Of a stretch of DNA of 9,235 nucleotides, positions 1 through 6,041 are shown piece by piece (the first letter of the stretch is position 1; every line of letters begins with the position of its first letter). Source of the stretch: an uncultured Faecalibacterium sp. (GTDB lineage Bacteria > Bacillota > Clostridia > Oscillospirales > Ruminococcaceae). Location: positions 1 to 9,235 of the forward strand of contig CAKTFD010000088.1 in NCBI GenBank assembly GCA_934553285.1. Reading direction: 5' to 3'. Both the position numbers and the translations under genes were made by a program. The notes under the pieces were generated by a model, which saw only the letters and a program-made list of their open reading frames with translations, was not told the origin of the DNA and made no database searches.

Positions 1-159
1 GTTGATCCCGCCATCCTGGATCCCCGCGACACCTACGCAGATGCCGCACAGTGGGAGGAGAAGGCAAAGGATCTGGCTGGCCGCTTCGTGAAGAACTTCG
101 CCAAGTACGAGGGCAACGAGCACGGCAAGGCTCTGGTCTCTGCCGGCCCCCAGCTGTAA
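1..159 (+). CDS. pckA: Phosphoenolpyruvate carboxykinase (ATP), C-terminal fragment
   Basis: Frame 1 is open from the window edge to a TAA at 157-159 and gives the last 52 residues of a protein. The tail contains DPAILDPRDTYADAAQWEEK, then LAGRFVKNF-KYEG, and ends in GKALVSAGPQL. This resembles the C-terminus of ATP-dependent PEP carboxykinases, which typically read LDPR-T-AD, LA-F--NF-K and end near AGP-L. The enzyme interconverts oxaloacetate plus ATP with PEP plus CO2 plus ADP in the cytosol. In anaerobic gut Clostridia it often runs in the carboxylating direction. The catalytic and nucleotide-binding parts lie outside the window, so the assignment rests on the tail alone. A strong terminator follows 41 bases after the stop, so this is the end of its transcription unit. 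Confidence 0.85.
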   Translation, partial: VDPAILDPRDTYADAAQWEEKAKDLAGRFVKNFAKYEGNEHGKALVSAGPQL

Positions 160-200
160 GCTGTAACCCCGCATTTTTCTTCTGAATCCCTATAAATAAG

Positions 201-250
201 GCGCCCGCCCCGTGGTTCTGTACGAACCATAGGGCGGGCGCTTTGTTGTT
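201..250 (+). terminator. Rho-independent terminator after pckA
   Basis: A perfect 10-bp GC-rich stem (GCGCCCGCCC at 201-210 with GGGCGGGCGC at 232-241) encloses a second stem (TGGTTC with GAACCA) and a short loop. TTTGTTGTT follows. It ends the pckA transcript and separates it from the next gene. Confidence 0.9.
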
Positions 251-294
251 ATCCGCTCGATCCACACTTTTTGCCCGGGTAAACAGAGCATCGA

Positions 295-323
295 TTGCGT
301 TTTGTCCCACCTTATGCTATGCT
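295..323 (+). promoter_or_regulatory. Possible promoter of the XRE regulator gene
   Basis: TTGCGT (295-300) is followed after 17 bases by TATGCT (318-323). An overlapping TATGCT sits at 313-318. The match to the sigma-70 consensus is weak at -35. Transcription would start just upstream of the ribosome binding site AGGGAG (331-336), leaving a very short leader. The call is by inspection only. Confidence 0.35.
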
Positions 324-345
324 TTTTCCAAGGGAGTTGATAAAA

Positions 346-1008
346 ATGGATGCCAAGCTCTTTGGGGATTTTCTGAGCCGGATGCGCAAAGCGCAGGGGC
401 TGACACAGGCCGAACTGGCCGAACAGCTGCATGTCACTGATAAGGCTGTAAGCCGATGGGAACGGGGCATCGGCCTGCCAGATATCAATACGCTGGAGCC
501 ACTGGCCGATGCTCTGGGGCTGACCCTCGCAGACCTTATGCACTGCCGCGCTCCAGAAGAAAGCGACACCGCATCAACGATCCAGCTGGAAGATTTTTTT
601 ACCATGTTACGCCGACAGCACACCGTAGATTGGCATTCCGTACGCACTGCCCTGCTTGGGCTGAGCATTGCACTTGCCGTGTGGGGTATTTTTGCCTGCC
701 CCGGCAGCATCACCGTGCATTGGCATGGTCTCAGCGATGGCTCCTTGCAAGCAGACGGCTGGATGCCTTCTCTGTTCGTCTTTCCATTGTTTGCAGGCAT
801 TGAATTTTTATCCTTGGAGATCTGGAACAATTTTGAACAAACCGGCTATTATCGCCGCTGGGGCCAGATCAATCTTTTTATGATTCATGCCATGTCCTTT
901 GGCACATGCTCCACTCGGCTGATGAAGTGTGTGCTGGATCTTCTGTTTTTCTTTTGCTTTGGTTTTGTGATTCCCGGTGCGGAAACCTGGCTGATCTTCT
1001 TGAATTGA
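346..1008 (+). CDS. XRE-family regulator with DUF1648-like membrane C-terminus
   Basis: The 220-residue protein starts at the ATG at 346, chosen because AGGGAG lies 9 bases upstream and the helix-turn-helix begins at residue 6. An in-frame ATG at 295 would add 17 residues with no ribosome binding site and no homology. Residues 6-62 form a classic XRE domain (LRKAQGLTQ-type start, LAEQLHVTDKAVSRWERG recognition region, LPDINTLEPLADALGLTLADL). After a linker come hydrophobic segments around 108-125, 145-165 and 197-218. The stretch SITVHWHGLSDGSLQADGW between the first two resembles the HW-GLSDG signature of DUF1648/SdpI-type proteins. Together these suggest a membrane-tethered DNA-binding regulator that senses something at the envelope. 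Its target is unknown and no partner gene is adjacent. Codon use looks less GC-rich than the mur operon. Confidence 0.8.
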   Translation: MDAKLFGDFLSRMRKAQGLTQAELAEQLHVTDKAVSRWERGIGLPDINTLEPLADALGLTLADLMHCRAPEESDTASTIQLEDFFTMLRRQHTVDWHSVRTALLGLSIALAVWGIFACPGSITVHWHGLSDGSLQADGWMPSLFVFPLFAGIEFLSLEIWNNFEQTGYYRRWGQINLFMIHAMSFGTCSTRLMKCVLDLLFFFCFGFVIPGAETWLIFLN

Positions 1009-1118
1009 TACCTCATCACAAGGCTGGAAATCAGGGCAGCATTCTCGCAATTTTCAAAAACAGTGTCCATCAAAACGGCCTATTGGCGATATGCCGTTTG
1101 CACGATATTGCGTTACAT

Positions 1119-1160
1119 AAAAAGGGACTGCCGCACGATCCTGTGCAGCAGCCCCTTTTT
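1119..1160. terminator. Bidirectional terminator between XRE gene and mupG
   Basis: AAAAAGGG at 1119-1126 pairs with CCCTTTTT at the 3' side. Inner stems are CTGC with GCAG and CAC with GTG around a GATCCT loop, with a few mismatches. A-tract and T-tract flank the stem, so it can stop the plus-strand XRE transcript and the minus-strand murQ-murP-mupG transcript. The rest of 1009-1185 holds no gene that I can support. A 7-bp inverted repeat (AAACGGC 1073-1079, GCCGTTT 1093-1099) is the only other structure seen there. Confidence 0.85.
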
Positions 1161-1185
1161 ATATTGCATATGCCTCTCTGTGCGT

Positions 1186-2232
1186 TTACCGCCTCACCAT
1201 GCGGAAAGCGGCACCGCGGCGGATGCAGTCCAGCAGCAGGTCGTATTCTGCGGGCACCTCGCCGATGACGTTCACCTTTTCATCTGCGGGCAGGTCGGTG
1301 CGCAAAAGCTGGATCTCGCCGGAGTAACGGCCATAGCCGATGTTGTCCATGGTCACGCAGCGGCGGCGGCGGGCGATGCAGTTGTCCGGCTGCACGGCAC
1401 TGCCAAAGCAGGAGTAGAGCCGGGATTCCTGATACCGCACCAGCGTTTTGGGCGAGTCCGGGCGGCAGGTAAAGGTGCGGTCGTACAGGGTCTCGTAGCC
1501 GGGGCGCAGCACGGTGGGCAGGCAGATCTCACCGGTGGTGCAGAAGTGGCGGATGTACGCCTGCTCCTGCGCGCTGACCTCCGGGTCCCCGGCAAAGATG
1601 CCGTCCAGCCCGTAGTGCACGGCCAGATCCACAAAGGCAGCCGAGGGGGCAGCGGCGCGGTGCGCCTCCAGGGTGGGCAGCCCCTTATACAGCGGGCCGC
1701 GCAGCATGGCATCCCCGGGGATAAAGCCGTATACCTGCAGGCCCTCCGCCTGCAGCGCCGCCGTGCTCTCGCGCAGAAACTCCGGGTCCAGGCCGGTCTC
1801 CGGCCGGGGGTAGAAGTTGTGCATGGCGATGACCGTGCCGCCGCCTGCGGCCAGCTGCCGCGCCACCTCCGGAGTAGTGGTGGATGCGTTGACCGCAATG
1901 GGCATCTGCTGCGCCAGCGCGCACATCTGCTCCAGCGAGAAGCCGTAATCCAGCCGCAGGCCCCACAGATGCAGCTGTTTTGCCAGGCCGGGCAGGTCGG
2001 CACAGCCGAACTGCCGGATAGTCTTTTCCGATACATCCGCCAGAATGCGCCAGCCATGATCCGCCAGAAAACTGCACATCTGCTGCACGCGGGCGCAGTA
2101 ATCGGCATCAAATTCTTCACTGATATGCAGCGAGATAAAAACAGGCGCGCCGCCTGCCGCAACCGCGGAAAGCGACGCACGCTGTTCCTCAAACTGCGTC
2201 AGATAGACTGACCGTCCGAGTGTTTTAAGCAT
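1186..2232 (-). CDS. mupG: 6-phospho-N-acetylmuramidase (MupG, DUF871 family)
   Basis: The 348-residue protein is close to the family's usual length of about 350. MupG hydrolyses MurNAc-6-P-GlcNAc, the product of PTS uptake, to MurNAc-6-P and GlcNAc in the cytoplasm. The N-terminal two thirds look like the DUF871 TIM barrel: RSVYLTQFEE near residue 7, VFISLHISEE near 31, the LRLDYG region, IAVNAST, and VIAMHNFYPRPETGL. The C-terminal domain carries the family's typical run TMDNIGYGRYSGEIQLLR, followed by LPADEKVNVIGEVP and a closing LLLDCIRRGAAF. I chose the ATG at 2232 because it overlaps the murP stop by 8 bases (ATGCTTAA) and has GAGGACG just upstream. An ATG 10 codons earlier would lie deeper inside murP. 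It is the last gene of the murQ-murP-mupG operon, and the overlap suggests translational coupling. The family assignment is strong. The exact substrate is inferred from context. Confidence 0.9.
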   Translation of the reverse strand: MLKTLGRSVYLTQFEEQRASLSAVAAGGAPVFISLHISEEFDADYCARVQQMCSFLADHGWRILADVSEKTIRQFGCADLPGLAKQLHLWGLRLDYGFSLEQMCALAQQMPIAVNASTTTPEVARQLAAGGGTVIAMHNFYPRPETGLDPEFLRESTAALQAEGLQVYGFIPGDAMLRGPLYKGLPTLEAHRAAAPSAAFVDLAVHYGLDGIFAGDPEVSAQEQAYIRHFCTTGEICLPTVLRPGYETLYDRTFTCRPDSPKTLVRYQESRLYSCFGSAVQPDNCIARRRRCVTMDNIGYGRYSGEIQLLRTDLPADEKVNVIGEVPAEYDLLLDCIRRGAAFRMVRR

Positions 2233-3667
2233 TGGCAACGTCCTCAACAGAGACCATTGCATTGGTCACGATAAAGCCCATGATGTAGCAGATGACCAGG
2301 CCCACTGCGTAGCAGCCTACGGAAGCAGCCACACCGTGAGGGCCGGCGGTCATAACGAACAGGGCCAGCAGACCGGAGGGACCCCAGGCAGTAGCAGCCA
2401 CCTGCATGGCCATGACGAAGGCACCGCCGAAACCGGCACCCAGACCTGCGCTGATGAAGGGCTTGCCCATGGGCAGGGTAACGCCGTAGATCAGCGGCTC
2501 GCCGATGCCCAGCAGACCTGCAGGCAGCGCGCCGGTGATAACGTTCTTCAGGCGGGTGTTGCCGCACTTTTTAGCCTTGAAGTAGATGGCGAGGGCAGCG
2601 CCGACCTGGCCTGCGCCAGCCATGGCCAGTGCGGGGTACAGGGTGACGTAGCCAAAGGTCTCCAGCTGCACGGAGTACAGTGCCACCAGACCGTGGTGCA
2701 TACCCATAGCGACCATGGGCAGGAACAGCGCGGTGGAGATGTAACCGGCCAGGATGCGGACGATCAGGATATCGCTCATGCACAGCTTTTCAACCACCCA
2801 GCACAGTGCGGTGGAAACATAACCGGTAGCGGGCATGATGAGCAGGATGTACGGGACCAGGCAGAGGATCATGGTGATCACCGGGGTAAACACGATGTCC
2901 AGCGACTCGGGCATCCAGCTGCGCACCCAGCGCTCGATCTTGACCAGGCACCATGCGCCCAGCACAACGGCCAGCACGCCGCCGCGGCCTGCACGCAGGA
3001 TGGAATCCAGCGGCACTGCCTCGTTGAACAGGCCCAGGATGCCGGAGATCTTGTTGATGCCGTCCAGGCCGGTGATCATACCCAGCATACCGCCCAGGAT
3101 GGGGGTGCCGCCAAACTTTTCAGCTGCGCGGTAGCCGACCCATGCGGTCAGATAGCCCAGGAAGCAGGTGTTCATCAGGCCCAGCAGGGTGCTGATGAGG
3201 GCCAGGGCCGGGATCTCGGCATAGTTGGGCACGACCTGCCCGATCAGGGAGTTGATACCGGCGCACAGACCGGAAGCCACAACGCCCGGGATCAGGGGGA
3301 TAAAGATATCGCCAAAGGTCTTGAACAGCTCCTTGACCTTGCTCTGCTTCTGGCCAGCCTTCACAGCGGCCTTGTTGGCCTGCCAGTCGTTGGCGGTAGA
3401 AGCGGCAGCGTCCGCCGGGATGCCCATATCGCGGCAGATATCTGCGCACTTACGGCATTTGCCGGGGCCGACCACGATCTCTACGTAGCCGGCACGGTCG
3501 TGCACGATGCCCATTACGCCTTCGATGGCTTTCAGGCCTTCGTCGTCGATCTTTGCATCGTCCTTGACCCGCACACGCAGACGGGTCATGCAGTTGGTAG
3601 CGGTGAGAACGTTGCTCTTTCCGCCGACTTTGTCCAGCGCCGAGCGGACCAGTTCTTCATTCGTCAT
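2225..3667 (-). CDS. murP: PTS EIIBC component, MurNAc/MurNAc-GlcNAc transporter
   Basis: The 480-residue protein combines EIIB (residues 1 to about 85) and EIIC (about 110-470), the domain order of the glucose-sucrose PTS superfamily. The EIIB phosphocysteine is Cys26 in NCMTRLRVRVKD, and GVMGIVHDRAGYVEIVVGPG is the usual second EIIB block. EIIC begins at LFKTFGDIFIPLIPGVVASG, has many membrane segments, and carries the sugar-site motif GIGEPLIYGVTLP near residue 387. There is no EIIA domain, as in E. coli MurP (474 residues), so phosphate must come from a separate EIIA outside this window. It takes up a MurNAc sugar and phosphorylates it at C6. With mupG next door the disaccharide MurNAc-GlcNAc is the likely substrate. 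A perfect AGGAGG lies 8 bases before the ATG. It sits 77 bases after murQ and overlaps mupG. Other sugars of the same PTS family cannot be excluded from sequence alone, but context is persuasive. Confidence 0.92.
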   Translation of the reverse strand: MTNEELVRSALDKVGGKSNVLTATNCMTRLRVRVKDDAKIDDEGLKAIEGVMGIVHDRAGYVEIVVGPGKCRKCADICRDMGIPADAAASTANDWQANKAAVKAGQKQSKVKELFKTFGDIFIPLIPGVVASGLCAGINSLIGQVVPNYAEIPALALISTLLGLMNTCFLGYLTAWVGYRAAEKFGGTPILGGMLGMITGLDGINKISGILGLFNEAVPLDSILRAGRGGVLAVVLGAWCLVKIERWVRSWMPESLDIVFTPVITMILCLVPYILLIMPATGYVSTALCWVVEKLCMSDILIVRILAGYISTALFLPMVAMGMHHGLVALYSVQLETFGYVTLYPALAMAGAGQVGAALAIYFKAKKCGNTRLKNVITGALPAGLLGIGEPLIYGVTLPMGKPFISAGLGAGFGGAFVMAMQVAATAWGPSGLLALFVMTAGPHGVAASVGCYAVGLVICYIMGFIVTNAMVSVEDVANA

Positions 3668-3681
3668 AAGTGGGTCCTCCT

Positions 3682-3720
3682 ATAAAAAATCAGGTATATA
3701 TCCGATGCGGCCTGCGCCGC
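3682..3720 (-). promoter_or_regulatory. Hairpins with T-run in the murQ-murP gap
   Basis: Read on the minus strand, the 77-base gap holds a 5-bp GC stem (GCGGC with GCCGC, 3707-3720). After it comes ATCGG, an 8-base loop, CTGAT and TTTTTATA (ending near 3682), just before the murP ribosome binding site. The second stem contains one G-U pair and is weak. It could tune the ratio of murQ to murP by partial termination or by RNA processing, or it could be chance. Confidence 0.3.
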
Positions 3721-3744
3721 CTGGGACTTGGGGATAAAAGAGAC

Positions 3745-4653
3745 TTACAGCACCTCCAGCCGGATAGCCTCCCGCACATGGCCGCGGGCCTTTTCCAGCC
3801 GCCGTGCAGCCTCCCCGGCATCGCAGCCGGCCAGCAGCATGGTGATGGCGGTCTTTACGCTGCCGCCCGCTGCATCGATGGCGGCGCGTGCCTTCTCCCG
3901 CTCCACGCCGGTGGCATCGATGACGATGTTCTCGGCGCGGGTGTGCAGCTTTTCGTTGGTCTGCTGCACATCCACCATCAGGTTCTGGTAGGCTTTGCCG
4001 GTGCGCACCATGGATGCGGTGGAGATCATGTTCAGGATCAGTTTCTGCGCCGTGCCGGACTTGAGCCGGGTGGAGCCGGTCAGCACCTCGGGGCCGCAGT
4101 CCACCTCGATGGCAAGCTCCGCTGCCTTGCCCACCGCACTGCCGATGTTGCAGGCAATGGCGGCGGTGTGGCAGCCCAGGCTCTTTGCGTAGTCCAGCCC
4201 GCCCAGCACATAGGGCGTACGGCCGGAGGCCGCAATGCCCACCACAAAGTCGTTTTCGGTCAATGCGTGGGCTTTCAGGTCGTTTACGGCCAGCTCCCGG
4301 CTGTCCTCAGCGCCTTCCACCGCCACGATAAAGGCTTTTTCGCCGCCTGCGATCAGCCCCACCACCCTCTCTCTGGGTACGCCAAAGGTGGGCGGGCACT
4401 CGGCGGCATCCAGCACGCCCAGACGGCCGGAGGTGCCGGCCCCCATATAGAACAGCCGTCCGCCTTTTTCAAAGGACTCTGCGGCCCAGGTCACGGCCTG
4501 CGCGATCTGCGGCAGGCACTTGGCGATGGCCAGCGGTACGCGGGCATCTTCCTCGTTCATTACGGTCACGATCTCCAGCGGGGACATCTGGTCCAGCTGC
4601 ATCGTGCGCGGGTTGCGGGTCTCGGTAGTCATCCCGCTCAGATTCAATCCCAT
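3745..4653 (-). CDS. murQ: N-acetylmuramic acid 6-phosphate etherase
   Basis: The 302-residue protein (E. coli MurQ is 298) cleaves the lactyl ether of MurNAc-6-P to give GlcNAc-6-P and D-lactate in the cytosol. It has the whole family pattern: MTTETRNPRTM near the start, an SIS-type core with GGRLFYMGAGTSGRLGVLDAAECPPTF (residues 64-90), GLIAGGEKAF, AVEGAEDSRE, GIAASGRTPYV, and GSTRLKSGTAQK (193-204). Glu85 in the AAEC motif and Asp117 in AEDS match the residues reported as catalytic in E. coli MurQ. The C-terminal helical part includes KTAITML. I chose the ATG at 4653 (MGLNLSGMTTE) because GAGGTG lies 8 bases upstream and homologues begin with a similar LNL-MTTE-RNP. The frame is open to 4734, but that extension crosses the promoter and is not homologous. 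It is the first gene of the operon. Confidence 0.96.
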   Translation of the reverse strand: MGLNLSGMTTETRNPRTMQLDQMSPLEIVTVMNEEDARVPLAIAKCLPQIAQAVTWAAESFEKGGRLFYMGAGTSGRLGVLDAAECPPTFGVPRERVVGLIAGGEKAFIVAVEGAEDSRELAVNDLKAHALTENDFVVGIAASGRTPYVLGGLDYAKSLGCHTAAIACNIGSAVGKAAELAIEVDCGPEVLTGSTRLKSGTAQKLILNMISTASMVRTGKAYQNLMVDVQQTNEKLHTRAENIVIDATGVEREKARAAIDAAGGSVKTAITMLLAGCDAGEAARRLEKARGHVREAIRLEVL

Positions 4654-4704
4654 TTCCTGCACCTCAACTTTCCGCCGCACCCCTTGCGGCGTGATTATGA
4701 CCAG

Positions 4705-4733
4705 AGTATAAACTTTTTCAAACAAAATGTCCA
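4705..4733 (-). promoter_or_regulatory. Promoter of the murQ-murP-mupG operon
   Basis: On the minus strand, TGGACA (4728-4733, five of six to the -35 consensus) is followed by a 17-base spacer and TATACT (4705-4710). This predicts a start near 4698 and a leader of about 45 bases. The -35 overlaps the left arm of the inverted repeat at 4731-4752. Confidence 0.75.
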
Positions 4734-4758
4734 CAAAAAGACTATTTTGTGGTACAAT
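4730..4758 (+). promoter_or_regulatory. Promoter of murR
   Basis: On the plus strand, TACAAT (4753-4758) is preceded by TGG, making an extended -10. A weak -35, TCCACA, lies 17 bases upstream at 4730-4735. The inverted repeat fills the spacer, so a bound repressor would block this promoter too. The predicted leader is about 90 bases, and 4765-4840 shows nothing else I can name. Confidence 0.65.
4731..4752. promoter_or_regulatory. Inverted repeat, probable MurR operator
   Basis: CCACAAAA (4731-4738) and TTTTGTGG (4745-4752) are perfect inverted arms around a 6-base spacer AGACTA. The site touches the -35 of murQ and lies between the -35 and -10 of murR. That is what a divergent repressor with autoregulation needs. 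No second copy was seen in the window. Confidence 0.7.
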
Positions 4759-4855
4759 GTTTTACGTAGGCATTGTTTTTGAAATTTTTGCCAGTAAGTA
4801 CGACTTTTTTGTAGAACTTGTTCAATCCAACCTGAAATACAACAGAGGTGTTTTT

Positions 4856-5722
4856 ATGCAGAACGTTCTTTTACGCCTGCGGGAGATCCAGCCCTCTCTC
4901 AGCAGCACCGAGCGGCAGATCGCCCGCTTTATCCTGGAAAACCCGGACGAAACCACCACCCTTACCATCCGGGAGCTGGCGCGCCGCTCCTTTTCCTCCC
5001 CGTCCAGCGTGGTGCGCATCTGCCGGGCGATCGGTTTTCAGGGCTACAAGGAGCTGCGCCACGCCCTGACGCTGGAACTGGCCACCCTGGGCGAGCACGG
5101 CAGCCACCGGGAAAAGGACATCACCCCGCAGGACAGCCTGCAGGAGATCGTGGACAAGGTGACCCACAAAAACATCCAGTGCCTGCTGGACACCCAGCGC
5201 CTGCTTTTGCTGGACGAGCTGGAGCAGTGCGTGGACCTGATCGCCAACGCGCGCACGGTGCTGCTGTTCGGCATCGGTTCTTCGCTGTGCGTAGCCAAGG
5301 ATACCTACCTGAAATTTTTGCGGCTGGACAAGCCCTGTGTGGTCAACGAGGACTCCCACTCCCAGATCCTGCAGGCGCGCAACGCCACTCCGCAGGATGT
5401 GGGCATCGTGTTCTCCTACTCCGGCCAGACCATGGAGATGATCCAGTGCATCAAGGAGATGAAGGCAGGCGGCGCACCGGTGATCGCTGTGACCCGCTAC
5501 TACCCCTCCGAGGTGGCGCAGCTGGCCGACCATGTGCTGTATGTGGCCGCCAACGAGAGCCTGTTCCGCAATGGTGCCATGTCCTCCCGGCTGTCCCAGC
5601 TGAACATGATGGACATCCTGTACACCGCCTACGCCAGCCGCAACCACGAGGACACCATGCGCCGCCTGACCAAGACCCATATCTATAAACCCGGCGAACC
5701 TGAGGTGCTGACGCAGCCGTAA
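4856..5722 (+). CDS. murR: RpiR-family transcriptional regulator of muropeptide salvage
   Basis: The 288-residue protein has the RpiR layout. An N-terminal helix-turn-helix spans residues 1-77 (LSSTERQIARFILENP, LTIRELARRSFSSPSSVVRICRAIGFQGYKELR). An SIS sugar-phosphate domain spans about 115-260, with VLLFGIGSS (135-143), VVNEDSHSQ, IVFSYSGQT (184-192) and PVIAVTRY. The SIS domain in this family binds phosphosugars, and MurNAc-6-P is the known effector of E. coli MurR. It is divergent from murQ and shares the operator region, so it is the likely local repressor, probably autoregulated. The ATG at 4856 is chosen because AGAGGTG lies 5 bases upstream. The frame is open back to 4727, but that part would cover the promoters. 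The gene name is inferred mainly from context, since RpiR proteins regulate many sugar pathways. Confidence 0.88.
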   Translation: MQNVLLRLREIQPSLSSTERQIARFILENPDETTTLTIRELARRSFSSPSSVVRICRAIGFQGYKELRHALTLELATLGEHGSHREKDITPQDSLQEIVDKVTHKNIQCLLDTQRLLLLDELEQCVDLIANARTVLLFGIGSSLCVAKDTYLKFLRLDKPCVVNEDSHSQILQARNATPQDVGIVFSYSGQTMEMIQCIKEMKAGGAPVIAVTRYYPSEVAQLADHVLYVAANESLFRNGAMSSRLSQLNMMDILYTAYASRNHEDTMRRLTKTHIYKPGEPEVLTQP

Positions 5723-5748
5723 AATGCAGCGCTCCGCCAAACGCAGAA

Positions 5749-5798
5749 CAACAGCCCTCTGCCTGCAGTCGCTGCAGATAAAGGGCTGTTGATTTGTT
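5749..5798 (+). terminator. Rho-independent terminator after murR
   Basis: CAACAGCCCT (5749-5758) pairs perfectly with AGGGCTGTTG (5782-5791). An inner stem of two CTGCAG copies surrounds TCG. ATTTGTT follows. The stem is strong but the U-tract is broken. Confidence 0.85.
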
Positions 5799-6041
5799 AG
5801 TAGTTATCGGGTTTTTACGCCGTTTTGAGCTGGTCTGCGGGTGAATATGATCCGCTCAAACTCCGCACAGCCCATACTCCACGATCTGGTAGCAATATGC
5901 TTTTCCCCAGTCATCCTCTATCCAGACGCTCTTTCTGCCCGGCCAGAGCCTTTTACTTCATCTTCTATATTTGCTGACCTGCATCCCTAAACTGCACATC
6001 AGAGCAAAGATAGAACCTTACCAGAAGAGTTCAAGGCGCAT
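5799..6041. other. Intergenic stretch with no supported gene
   Basis: No gene can be supported between the murR terminator and the lacZ remnant. On the minus strand a short open stretch at about 5860-5955 encodes KRLWPGRKSVWIEDDW-GKAYCYQIVEYGLCGV. It ends at a TGA, is closed upstream by another stop, and has no start codon or ribosome binding site. I do not recognise it. Its amino acid make-up looks like real protein, so it may be a relic of a deleted gene. Confidence 0.4.

Noticed and set aside
1063..2211. Plus-strand open frame opposite mupG
   Set aside because: Antisense shadow: no domain, no plausible start signal, and mupG is intact on the other strand.
2336..3685. Long plus-strand open frame (449 codons) opposite murP
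   Set aside because: It is rich in His, Gln, Asp and Gly, as expected for the antisense of a GC-rich membrane protein gene. It has no ribosome binding site and no recognisable motif. murP on the other strand explains the region fully.
4654..4734. N-terminal extension of murQ by 27 residues
   Set aside because: It overlaps the -10 element and leader and has no similarity to MurQ starts.
3670..4782. Plus-strand open frame opposite murQ
   Set aside because: It covers the whole of murQ and its promoter in antisense and shows no family motif.
4727..4855. N-terminal extension of murR by 43 residues
   Set aside because: It would translate the promoter and operator, has no ribosome binding site, and RpiR proteins begin near the chosen ATG.
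4871..5740. Minus-strand open frame opposite murR
   Set aside because: Antisense shadow of a well-supported RpiR gene; it also runs into the murR terminator region.
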